From Desulfobacula sp. (GTDB lineage: Bacteria > Desulfobacterota > Desulfobacteria > Desulfobacterales > Desulfobacteraceae), in assembly GCF_021107415.1 (NCBI RefSeq), contig NZ_JAIOSW010000457.1, positions 1 through 6,499 of the forward strand: a stretch of 6,499 bases of DNA, read 5' to 3'. The first letter of the stretch is position 1. Each line of letters starts with the position of its first letter. The translations under genes were made by a program, and so were the position numbers. The notes beneath the pieces were generated by a model, which was given only the letters and a program-made list of their open reading frames with translations, made no database searches and had not been told where the DNA came from. This document shows, piece after piece, positions 1-5,151 of this stretch.

Positions 1-203
1 CAGATAGATGCCAGATGGAAGCCATCAAGGAGAATGATGAATATTGTGAGGTTGATGCGGCGCAGTGCATTGGCTGCGCTCTTTGCGTTACCACGTGTCC
101 GGTGGAAGCAATATCGCTGGTGAGTAAGCCCGAGATTAGTCCACCACCTAAGAATATTATTGAAATGAAGATAAAGATATCAAAGGAGCGTGGGATACTA
201 TAA
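1..203 (+). CDS. 4Fe-4S ferredoxin-domain protein, C-terminal part only
   Basis: The reading frame is open from the first base of the window and ends at TAA 201-203, so the true start lies upstream. The visible frame begins D-R-C-Q-M-E-A-I, the last cysteine of a first 4Fe-4S motif (CxxxC followed by an MEAI turn). About 25 residues later comes a complete second motif, C-I-G-C-A-L-C-V-T-T-C-P (bases 67-102), giving a bacterial-type two-cluster ferredoxin domain. A proline-rich linker (SPPPK) and a basic tail ending KERGIL follow. From memory, this end matches soluble 4Fe-4S proteins of roughly 350-380 residues with an N-terminal winged-helix-like part; that part is not in the window. The internal ATG at 15-17 falls inside the first cluster motif and is not a credible start. 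The next gene begins 43 bases downstream and also encodes a 4Fe-4S protein, so the two probably form an electron-transfer operon. Physiological partner unknown. Confidence 0.85.
   Translation, partial: DRCQMEAIKENDEYCEVDAAQCIGCALCVTTCPVEAISLVSKPEISPPPKNIIEMKIKISKERGIL
5..34 (+). repeat. 30-base direct repeat, copy 1 (inside ferredoxin gene)
   Basis: These 30 bases recur at 1028-1057 with a single mismatch (A28 versus G1051). In this copy they encode the R-C-Q-M-E-A-I-K-E segment of the ferredoxin. The core contains a small palindrome, GATGG-AAG-CCATC (14-26). Because this copy sits in an intact, conserved coding motif, it is probably the parent and the other copy the derivative. Confidence 0.85.
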
Positions 204-246
204 ACCAAAAATAATCCACAACTAAAATCTTTTAACAGGAGAAAAA

Positions 247-990
247 ATGAATACCAGACAAAAATTAAGAAAAGGAATAATTCTATTTTCGTTTTTCTTA
301 TTTCCTGCAATTTTCTATTATCTGTCACCTGTTGTTATCATTCAATCCACTATGAATGGTATTATAAATGGTAGTTTTATTATGTTCTTGCTTATGTTTA
401 TAAGCGCTCTCGTTCTTGGCAGGGCATACTGTGGATGGGTTTGTCCTGGTGCGGGGTGTCAGGAGGCAATTTTTTTAGCAAGGGATAAAAAAGTAACAAA
501 GGGCAATTATATTAAATGGATAATTTGGGTTCCGTGGATCAGTGCTATTGCTCTGTTAGCTATCAGACGCGGTGGTTATGAAAAAATAGATTTTTTATAC
601 CTGACTAAATACGGGTTTTCTATAGGCGATGTAAGCGCTCTTATAGCTTATCTTTGTGTTCTTCTCTTTCTGATAGTATTACCAGCTTTTATTTTTGGGA
701 GAAGATCATTCTGTCATCATTTATGTTGGATGGCCCCATTTATGATATTAGGAAGAAAAATAAGAAATAGATTCAAGTGGGCTTCACTTCAACTAAAATC
801 GGATTATGAGAAATGCAACCATTGTCATACATGTACCCAAAACTGCCCAATGAGTCTTCCTGTTGAAGAGATGGTAAAGACTAATAAAATGGAAAATAGT
901 GAATGCATTCTTTGTGGTACCTGCATTGATGGTTGTGAGTTCAATGTTATAAAATTTTCCTTCTATAATGGCGCATCACAGCGACATTAA
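247..990 (+). CDS. Membrane-bound 4Fe-4S protein of the NapH/MauN type
   Basis: A 247-residue integral membrane polyferredoxin, probably passing electrons between the quinone pool or a periplasmic partner and a cytoplasmic iron-sulfur protein. About four hydrophobic segments are visible (residues ~11-33, 43-58, 91-106, 126-150). After the second lies G-R-A-Y-C-G-W-V-C-P-G-A-G-C-Q-E (59-73), the signature of NapH/MauN/NosR-like proteins; after the fourth, G-R-R-S-F-C-H-H-L-C-W (151-161) is the paired CxxxC. Two 4Fe-4S motifs follow: CNHCHTCTQNCP (190-201) and CILCGTCIDGC (220-230). The start is set by AGGAG at 237-241. The gene is 43 bases after the soluble ferredoxin gene, suggesting a shared transcript. 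No nap, nos or mau genes accompany it, so a nitrate- or amine-specific role is not supported. The last residues (GASQRH) abut a hairpin-rich, possibly rearranged stretch, so the extreme C-terminus may not be native. Confidence 0.88.
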   Translation: MNTRQKLRKGIILFSFFLFPAIFYYLSPVVIIQSTMNGIINGSFIMFLLMFISALVLGRAYCGWVCPGAGCQEAIFLARDKKVTKGNYIKWIIWVPWISAIALLAIRRGGYEKIDFLYLTKYGFSIGDVSALIAYLCVLLFLIVLPAFIFGRRSFCHHLCWMAPFMILGRKIRNRFKWASLQLKSDYEKCNHCHTCTQNCPMSLPVEEMVKTNKMENSECILCGTCIDGCEFNVIKFSFYNGASQRH

Positions 991-1024
991 AGGCGACGGC
1001 AAGAAACCGCCTTGCTTTATGCCG
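990..1024 (+). other. Overlapping hairpins directly after the membrane-protein gene
   Basis: Three mutually exclusive or nested stems lie within 35 bases: AAGGCG (990-995) with CGCCTT (1008-1013), GCAAG (999-1003) with CTTGC (1011-1015), and CGGCA (997-1001) with TGCCG (1020-1024). There is no U-tract, so this is not a standard intrinsic terminator. It is GC-rich in an AT-rich neighbourhood and runs straight into the displaced ferredoxin repeat. It could be a mobile-element end or an RNA 3' structure; function not known. Confidence 0.5.
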
Positions 1025-1027
1025 GGG

Positions 1028-1057
1028 TAGATGCCAGATGGAAGCCATCAGGGAGAA
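1028..1057 (+). repeat. 30-base direct repeat, copy 2 (displaced, non-coding)
   Basis: It matches 5-34 at 29 of 30 positions. Read in the ferredoxin frame it gives R-C-Q-M-E-A-I-R-E-K-S and then TAG (1062-1064). Going leftwards the frame stays open to the end of the membrane-protein gene and even shows C-R-G-R-C spacing, but no CxxC pair of a real cluster precedes it. It therefore looks like a fragment of a ferredoxin gene left by duplication, gene conversion or imprecise recombination, or else a short mobile palindromic repeat. The two copies flank the membrane-protein gene at 1023-base spacing. Confidence 0.75.
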
Positions 1058-1170
1058 ATCATAGTCGTTGTCAATTCAATTACAATAAGCTCATTTAGTG
1101 TGTATTGAGTAATGTTTTACTCTCATTACATCGCACACCTGATCAAGCAAGGTTTTATCCCCCCCCTCTC

Positions 1171-1199
1171 TTGACATTTTTTAGCCCCATGGTTAAAAA
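1171..1199 (+). promoter_or_regulatory. Candidate sigma-70 promoter for the Cdd1/DUF3795 pair
   Basis: A perfect -35 TTGACA (1171-1176) is followed after 17 bases by TAAAAA (1194-1199), four of six matches to the -10 consensus. Transcription would begin near 1206, just before the 1219-1247 inverted repeat and about 85 bases before the first gene. The -10 is weak and no start is proven. A run of eight C lies five bases upstream of the -35 box. Confidence 0.4.
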
Positions 1200-1218
1200 T
1201 TAAGTTAAAGAAATTTTA

Positions 1219-1247
1219 CTTGATAATAATATTTTTTTATTATCAAG
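1219..1247. promoter_or_regulatory. Perfect 11-bp inverted repeat in the leader of the Cdd1 gene
   Basis: CTTGATAATAA (1219-1229) and TTATTATCAAG (1237-1247) are exact reverse complements around a 7-base loop. The arms are AT-rich and not followed by a U-run after the second arm, so a terminator is unlikely. The placement, downstream of a candidate promoter and 45 bases before the start codon, suits a repressor-binding operator or a 5'-UTR hairpin. No known regulator consensus is assigned. Confidence 0.55.
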
Positions 1248-1292
1248 GCAAACTTACTGGTCAACTCACGCATTCGGCAGAGGAAAACAGGA

Positions 1293-1586
1293 ATGAAGAG
1301 CAGAGTAGAAATTGAAGATTTAAGAAAGATCCCAAATGTTGGCTCTGCCACGATCCGATATCTAAATATTTTAGGAATCAATACTCCCTTTGAATTAATT
1401 GGTCAAAATCCTTACTCAATGTATGCGGACTTATGCACGATAATGGGTAAGAAGTTTGACCCTTGCCTATCTGACACATTTATAGCGGCAGTAAAATATA
1501 TGGAAGGAGCGCCTCCCCAAAAGTGGTGGTATTATACCGACGAAAGAAAAAGAACATTGGCAAAAAACAAGGAGACAACGAAATGA
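1293..1586 (+). CDS. Cdd1-family helix-hairpin-helix protein
   Basis: A 97-residue cytoplasmic protein. Residues 10-29 (LRKIPNVGSATIRYLNILGI) form a classic helix-hairpin-helix nucleotide-binding motif with the I-P-N-V-G turn. The following region, with a DPCLSDTF-type helix (56-63) and the tryptophan pair in P-Q-K-W-W-Y-Y (75-81), fits the 'pathogenicity locus Cdd1' family, whose members end in a similar KWW segment at about 90 residues. The family has no established reaction; by analogy with HhH proteins, nucleic-acid binding is an inference. The start is supported by AGAGGA at 1279-1284, eight bases before ATG. The stop codon overlaps the start of the next gene (ATGA, 1583-1586), so the two are almost certainly translationally coupled. 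Confidence 0.88.
   Translation: MKSRVEIEDLRKIPNVGSATIRYLNILGINTPFELIGQNPYSMYADLCTIMGKKFDPCLSDTFIAAVKYMEGAPPQKWWYYTDERKRTLAKNKETTK
1571..1575 (+). promoter_or_regulatory. Ribosome binding site fixing the DUF3795 start
   Basis: GGAGA lies eight bases before ATG 1583 and inside the end of the upstream gene. It selects 1583 over the longer possible start at 1523, which has no ribosome binding site and would add 20 unconserved lysine-rich residues. Confidence 0.7.
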
Positions 1587-1918
1587 TCGCATACTGTGGA
1601 ATGGATTGCTCAAAGTGTGAAGGATATTTAGCCACACAAGCAGACAGTGAAGAAAAGCGTGAAGAGGTCGCAAAGAAATGGACTGTTCAATACAACACAG
1701 AGGTAAAGCCGGAGCAAATCAATTGTAATGGTTGTAAATCTGACGGCATTCAATTCTTCTTTACTGAAAATATTTGTGAAATACGAAAATGCAATATTGA
1801 AAAAATTACCCCGCATTGTGCTGCCTGCAGTGAATACAAATGTGAAAAACTAGAAAAATTCATAGAATTAGCTCCGCCAGTCGGGGAGGCGCTTGAGAGA
1901 CTTGCCCTTTCCCTCTGA
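1583..1918 (+). CDS. DUF3795 cysteine-rich protein
   Basis: A 111-residue protein with ten cysteines. It opens M-I-A-Y-C-G-M-D-C-S-K-C-E-G-Y (C5, C9, C12), the diagnostic N-terminus of DUF3795. Further cysteines are C48 and C51 (CNGC), C65 and C70 (CEIRKC), and C79, C82 and C87 in H-C-A-A-C-S-E-Y-K-C-E-K-L. This arrangement suggests metal binding, probably zinc or an iron-sulfur cluster, but no activity is established for the family and the metal is inference. The start at 1583 overlaps the Cdd1 stop as ATGA. Both genes probably come from the candidate promoter near 1171. No terminator is visible after it; the next 230 bases hold a gene remnant and then the yefM promoter. Confidence 0.85.
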   Translation: MIAYCGMDCSKCEGYLATQADSEEKREEVAKKWTVQYNTEVKPEQINCNGCKSDGIQFFFTENICEIRKCNIEKITPHCAACSEYKCEKLEKFIELAPPVGEALERLALSL

Positions 1919-1954
1919 CAGAGAACCCAGTGAAGAATTCAAACAGTACTTTAA

Positions 1955-2086
1955 ATAGCCGGTATATTATGTTTTTTGATTGGAATAATCCACTCATACC
2001 TTGGTGACGGTAAATTTTTGATTCGTTTGTTCCGTGGTGACAAAGTTCCACATTTGTTTGGAAGCAACTTTTTTACCAAAGGTTGA
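1955..2086 (+). pseudogene. Remnant of a small membrane-protein gene (N-terminal part)
   Basis: Between TAA 1952-1954 and TGA 2084-2086 one frame reads A-G-I-L-C-F-L-I-G-I-I-H-S-Y-L-G-D-G-K and continues to K-F-L-I-R-L-F-R-G-D-K-V-P-H-L-F-G-S-N-F-F-T-K-G. A hydrophobic helix with an IIHS-LG motif, then an LFGS-FTK segment, resembles from memory the first ~45 residues of a small multi-pass membrane protein family (about 120-130 residues) found in many proteobacteria. No ATG or GTG start is in frame after the upstream stop, no ribosome binding site is seen, and the rest of the protein, normally two or three more helices, is absent. The frame stops exactly where the yefM promoter starts, and the missing end is not found after yoeB. 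I read it as a decayed gene displaced by the toxin-antitoxin cassette. Confidence 0.5.
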
Positions 2087-2111
2087 CATATTTCAAGCCG
2101 TACATTATATT
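2083..2111 (+). promoter_or_regulatory. Promoter of yefM-yoeB
   Basis: A perfect -35 TTGACA (2083-2088), a 17-base spacer and a -10 TATATT (2106-2111, five of six) form a strong sigma-70 promoter. It overlaps the operator palindromes, as expected for an autoregulated toxin-antitoxin operon, and it lies on the stop codon of the upstream gene remnant. Confidence 0.8.
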
Positions 2112-2123
2112 GTACATGTACAA
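2100..2123. promoter_or_regulatory. YefM-YoeB operator
   Basis: TTGTACATGTACAA (2110-2123) is a perfect 14-bp palindrome containing two overlapping TGTAC/GTACA half-sites. A further GTACA half-site at 2100-2104 pairs with TGTAC at 2111-2115. YefM of Escherichia coli is known to bind palindromes with a TGTACA core. The sites cover the -10 box, so bound YefM or YefM-YoeB would block RNA polymerase. Confidence 0.8.
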
Positions 2124-2149
2124 CTTATAAAATTTTTCAGAGGTGCTCT

Positions 2150-2401
2150 ATGCGCGTTATCTCATATACAACAGCAAGAAATAATCTGGCCAGTACCATG
2201 AAACAAGTTTGTGATGATCATGTTCCCATTATTGTTACTCGCAAAAACAATGAAGCAGTAATAATGATGTCTCTTGATGACTATGAATCATTGAATGAAA
2301 CAGCTTATCTCATGCAAAGTCCTAAAAATGCAAAAAGGTTGATAAATTCAATTGAAGAGCTAAATGCAGGCAAGGGTAGAGAAAGAGAACTTATTGAATG
2401 A
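2150..2401 (+). CDS. yefM: Antitoxin YefM (Phd/YefM family)
   Basis: An 83-residue antitoxin, the same length as E. coli YefM. The N-terminal part (MRVISYTTARNNLASTM) is the dimerisation and DNA-binding region; R10 and R31, implicated in operator recognition in E. coli, are both kept. Next come I-V-T-R-K-N-N-E (28-35) and M-S-L-D-D-Y-E-S-L (40-48), family hallmarks. The tail E-T-A-Y-L-M-Q-S-P-K-N-A-K-R-L (50-64) to the end is the segment that wraps and neutralises YoeB. AGAGG (2139-2143) is the ribosome binding site. Its stop overlaps the toxin start (ATGA, 2398-2401), coupling toxin synthesis to antitoxin synthesis. Expected to repress its own promoter together with YoeB and to be degraded by proteases such as Lon under stress (family knowledge). 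Confidence 0.95.
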   Translation: MRVISYTTARNNLASTMKQVCDDHVPIIVTRKNNEAVIMMSLDDYESLNETAYLMQSPKNAKRLINSIEELNAGKGRERELIE

Positions 2402-2652
2402 AGCTTATATTTGCTGAGAATGCTTGGGATGATTATTTATATATGCAAAAAAACGACAGGAAAAAATTAAAACGTGTGAATAATCTTATCAAAGATATTC
2501 AAAGGAATAAATTTGAAGGACTTGGCAAACCGGAGCCACTGAAACACAACCTTTCTGGATATTGGTCAAGAAGAATAAATAATGAGCATCGGATCGTTTA
2601 TAAAATTGAAAACGACTCCATCCTAATTGCTCAATTAAGATATCATTATTAA
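2398..2652 (+). CDS. yoeB: Toxin YoeB, ribosome-dependent mRNA interferase
   Basis: An 84-residue RelE-superfamily toxin of exactly the E. coli length. In that family it binds the ribosomal A site and cuts mRNA there, stopping translation until neutralised by YefM. The catalytic residues known from E. coli YoeB are all present at the same numbers: E46 in K-P-E-P-L-K-H, R65 in E-H-R-I-V-Y and H83-Y84 at the C-terminus (L-R-Y-H-Y). The hallmark stretch P-E-P-L-K-H-N-L-S-G-Y-W-S-R-R (45-59) is intact, so the toxin should be active. It overlaps yefM by four bases and is followed at once by a strong terminator, so the module is a complete, self-contained cassette. Confidence 0.96.
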   Translation: MKLIFAENAWDDYLYMQKNDRKKLKRVNNLIKDIQRNKFEGLGKPEPLKHNLSGYWSRRINNEHRIVYKIENDSILIAQLRYHY

Positions 2653-2663
2653 ATTTGTATTTT

Positions 2664-2700
2664 AAACCTGCCCTGAGAACCAGGGCAGGTTTCGTTTTTT
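2664..2700 (+). terminator. Rho-independent terminator between converging operons
   Basis: AAACCTGCCCTG (2664-2675) pairs perfectly with CAGGGCAGGTTT (2681-2692) over a 5-base loop; after CG comes a run of seven T (2694-2700). It ends the yefM-yoeB transcript. The minus-strand operon stops at 2700-2702, so the hairpin may also serve that side, although the T-tract there is poorer (TTTAAAAT). Confidence 0.93.
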
Positions 2701-3953
2701 TATTGATACTTATCCTTTACAAAGGCCAAGGTTTCATCAATGGCGGTTAGGGTCAGATCCAGGTCTTCTTCGGTGTGCCTGTAGCTGATATAGGCATGGT
2801 GAAAAGGGGTGAAAAAGAATCCTTTTCGGATGAGCTGGGTGTAAAAATCTTTGCGCTTGCCTTTGTATGCACCTGTTTCATCTTTTTTAAAGGTGATGTA
2901 GAACATGGGAGCCACACCGGTCAGCTCGGCACCCACATCATGTTTGTCAATCAGAGCCTGGATATTTTTCATGAACCGTTCGCCTTTTTCCCAGATATTG
3001 TCCAGCACATTGTCCCGTTCCATGATTTCTATGGTTTTAAGGGCTGCAACAAAGGCTTCGCTGTTTGGGAAGAATGTAGAAGAAATAAACAACTTTGATT
3101 CAGCCGCCATCATGACATCTTTTTTTCCGGTCACAACAGAGATGGGATAGCCATTGCCCATGGCTTTTCCAAGGACAGTCAAATCCGGAGTGACACCATA
3201 GAGTTCCTGGGCACCGCCCATTCTAAGTCTGAAGCAGGTACGGATTTCATCATAGATAAGGACTGCACCATATTTGTCTGCAATCTTTCTTACTCCTTCA
3301 AGAAATCCCGGTTTCGGTGTCTGCATCTTTTGATGATTGGGATGCCCAAAAGGTGTCATGATAATAGCAGCGGTATCATCCCCGTGGGTTTTCATAAGTT
3401 TTTCAAGCTGGTCAAGTTTATTGTATTGAAATTCATAGACATCTTCATAGAATTTTGCCGGAATGCCGCCTTTCATCTCAATACACCAGTCATGCCAGCC
3501 ATGGTAACCGCAGCGCATCACCTTGAGTCTGCCGGTATGAGCTCTTGCAATACGGATGCTGGCCGTGGTGGCATCGGACCCGGTTTTCAAAAAAATGCTC
3601 ATTTCAGAAGAGGGTATAATCCGGGTCAACTTTCTGGCAAGCTCGTTCTGGAATTTCTGGGTCAGGGTAAAACAAAATCCTTTCTCTTTTATTTGTTTGT
3701 AAACGGCTTCATCCACCTCTTCTTCACGATACCCCAGGATGATGGGGCCGTATCCGCAGAGAAAATCAATAAATTTATTACCGTCAACATCAATCAAATG
3801 CGCGCCTTTTCCTGTTTCAAGAAAGATGGGGTATTCTCCATCAATAAAATCGCCAGGTTTTCTGGCACCCAATACCCCTCCTGGGATAAGTGTGGTTGCT
3901 TCTTCAAACAATTCCCGGCTCTTAGTGATGTTCAGTCTTTTTGTCTCTTTCAT
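2700..3953 (-). CDS. Class III PLP aminotransferase, glutamate-1-semialdehyde aminomutase-like
   Basis: A 417-residue cytoplasmic fold-type I PLP enzyme. Motifs in order: D-V-D-G-N-K-F-I-D-F (55-64), the phosphate-binding T-G-S-D-A (124-128), the PLP-stacking G-Y-H-G-W-H-D-W (149-156), Y-D-E-I-R-T (234-239) with D235 for the pyridine nitrogen, and V-L-G-K-A-M-G-N-G-Y-P (260-270) with K263 as Schiff-base lysine. The S-S-T-F-F-P-N-S-E-A stretch (291-300) replaces the usual STFxGNPLA and suggests a substrate other than glutamate-1-semialdehyde, as does the lack of haem genes nearby. Related enzymes include beta-amino acid transaminases and sugar-linked enzymes, so the substrate is open. It starts 15 bases after the dehydrogenase stop with AGGAG at 3961-3965, and is the last gene of the leftward operon. 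Confidence 0.85.
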   Translation of the reverse strand: MKETKRLNITKSRELFEEATTLIPGGVLGARKPGDFIDGEYPIFLETGKGAHLIDVDGNKFIDFLCGYGPIILGYREEEVDEAVYKQIKEKGFCFTLTQKFQNELARKLTRIIPSSEMSIFLKTGSDATTASIRIARAHTGRLKVMRCGYHGWHDWCIEMKGGIPAKFYEDVYEFQYNKLDQLEKLMKTHGDDTAAIIMTPFGHPNHQKMQTPKPGFLEGVRKIADKYGAVLIYDEIRTCFRLRMGGAQELYGVTPDLTVLGKAMGNGYPISVVTGKKDVMMAAESKLFISSTFFPNSEAFVAALKTIEIMERDNVLDNIWEKGERFMKNIQALIDKHDVGAELTGVAPMFYITFKKDETGAYKGKRKDFYTQLIRKGFFFTPFHHAYISYRHTEEDLDLTLTAIDETLAFVKDKYQ

Positions 3954-3968
3954 GGAAAGTCTCCTGTG

Positions 3969-5111
3969 CTAAATTTCAAACATGGATGAAATGGTTTCTG
4001 TCTGATGGATTCTTGCCCCCCTCTTTAAAAAGGTACCAATGAATTTGGCAGGGTCAATACAGCCTTCCGGGGCCACCACACCTTTTACCGTTACATCGCC
4101 TGCATCCATCATAAGGGATGCGATGGAGGCGGGAAGTCCTGTTCCCGGAGCCATCCTGCCCACCATGTCGGCGGTGTAGGTGACTTTTTTACCATTTCTT
4201 TCTCCTTTGACAATGACTTTAAGACCCGAAGACTGGGGGCCGTTATCTCTTCCCTCAGGAATGGTCTCCCAAAGTTTTAATGCAATATCATAGGGGGTGA
4301 CTTGGGTTCCTTTGATATCAATGGGTTCTGTGCCTAAAAGACCGGTATTTTTCTGCTCTTGTATCAGTTCATCCACCCATAAAGGGATAAGGGCTCCCTT
4401 GATGATTACATTCTTAACTCCTTTGATGTATCTTGGCAGGGTCAAAGGCTGGGGATGGCCTACGTAGCGGACATGGCAGGTGCCAAGGGGTTCAAGAAAT
4501 TGTTCTGGTGTTTCTTCAGTCCCGCCTTCCACATGGACCAGTTCTCCATTAATATACTGGGGGATTTTTCCAAGGGTCATATGAAGACTGTGATCCCAGG
4601 CAGCTCCTGCAAGCTCTGCAATACTGACCACCCAATAAAGGTAAATATCATCAACTTTGTCCAGGCGGTCTGCATACCATTTAACCAGAATATTGTTGGT
4701 TCCGGGATCTGATCCCATGCCGGTGAGAACCGTGATGCCGGCTTCTTTTGCCATTTTATCAATGTCAGAGTTGAAAAGAATCTGTGTTCCTTCGTAGTCA
4801 TCACAAATATCAATATAGTTTACCTTTGCCTCAACAGCCGCTTTTGCAACAGGCACGGCAGTCTTGTAAAAGGGGCCTGCACAGTTAATCACCACATCAG
4901 TTTCTTTGAATGCAGTCACCATAACGTCGTGATCGTTTACATCCATCTTGATGAGACTTGTTTTTTCACTGTCACGCAGTTTAGGTGCCAGTCTTTCAGG
5001 GTCAGGATACAAGTCTGCTAAGGTAACAGCTGTAACCTGTTCTTGTTTTATCAGGTCCCGGGCAACGCCCTGACCCATACCGCCGACTCCGCCTATTATC
5101 AATGCTCGCAT
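3969..5111 (-). CDS. Saccharopine dehydrogenase-family NAD(P)-dependent oxidoreductase
   Basis: A 380-residue soluble protein. The N-terminus has a Rossmann fold with G-G-V-G-G-M-G (7-13) and an acidic residue after the second strand (L-A-D, 31-33), which favours NAD. Family hallmarks follow: V-I-N-C-A-G-P-F (74-81), Y-I-D-I-C-D-D (99-105) and G-M-G-S-D-P-G-T-N-N (131-140). The C-terminus keeps G-T-G-L-P-A-S-I-A-S-L (323-333) and a closing L-K-R-G-A-R-I (362-368), as in Lys9-like proteins. The family contains saccharopine dehydrogenases, carboxynorspermidine synthases and related amino/keto acid oxidoreductases, so the substrate cannot be named. The start has AGGAG at 5119-5123, seven bases before ATG. 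It lies 40 bases after the thiolase and 15 before the aminotransferase, so it probably acts on the intermediate that links them. Confidence 0.83.
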   Translation of the reverse strand: MRALIIGGVGGMGQGVARDLIKQEQVTAVTLADLYPDPERLAPKLRDSEKTSLIKMDVNDHDVMVTAFKETDVVINCAGPFYKTAVPVAKAAVEAKVNYIDICDDYEGTQILFNSDIDKMAKEAGITVLTGMGSDPGTNNILVKWYADRLDKVDDIYLYWVVSIAELAGAAWDHSLHMTLGKIPQYINGELVHVEGGTEETPEQFLEPLGTCHVRYVGHPQPLTLPRYIKGVKNVIIKGALIPLWVDELIQEQKNTGLLGTEPIDIKGTQVTPYDIALKLWETIPEGRDNGPQSSGLKVIVKGERNGKKVTYTADMVGRMAPGTGLPASIASLMMDAGDVTVKGVVAPEGCIDPAKFIGTFLKRGARIHQTETISSMFEI

Positions 5112-5151
5112 GTTTTTTCTCCTGTATTATATAAAATGTATGAATTATATT

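Larger units (their letters stand above)
991..1292. other. 302-base gene-free stretch
   Basis: No convincing gene is seen on either strand. From left to right it holds the hairpin cluster (990-1024), the second copy of the 30-base repeat (1028-1057), an AT-rich part with a small hairpin GAGTAA/TTACTC near 1107-1122, a run of eight C (1159-1166), a candidate promoter (1171-1199), a perfect 11-bp inverted repeat (1219-1247) and the AGAGGA ribosome binding site (1279-1284) of the next gene. It is best read as a recombination scar followed by the control region of the gene pair at 1293-1918. Confidence 0.6.

Noticed and set aside
990..1024. Hairpin after the membrane-protein gene as an intrinsic terminator
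   Set aside because: No T-tract follows any of the stems.
1031..1108. 25-codon ORF beginning inside repeat copy 2 (MPDGSHQGE...)
   Set aside because: No ribosome binding site and no recognised product; it arises from a shifted reading of the ferredoxin fragment.
1523..1582. Upstream ATG extending the DUF3795 gene by 20 codons
   Set aside because: No ribosome binding site, and the added residues are unlike the family, which starts at or near the CGxDC motif.
1467..1673. 68-codon minus-strand frame across the Cdd1/DUF3795 junction
   Set aside because: It is antisense to two well supported genes and has no recognisable features.
1920..1958. Short frame reading REPSEEFKQYFK then stop, after the DUF3795 gene
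   Set aside because: It looks protein-like, but 12 codons are too few to tell a gene end or a frameshifted tail from chance, and DUF3795 already ends at a plausible length.
3330..3989. 219-codon open frame on the + strand
   Set aside because: It is antisense to the aminotransferase, which has full family motifs; the antisense translation shows no recognisable domain or ribosome binding site.
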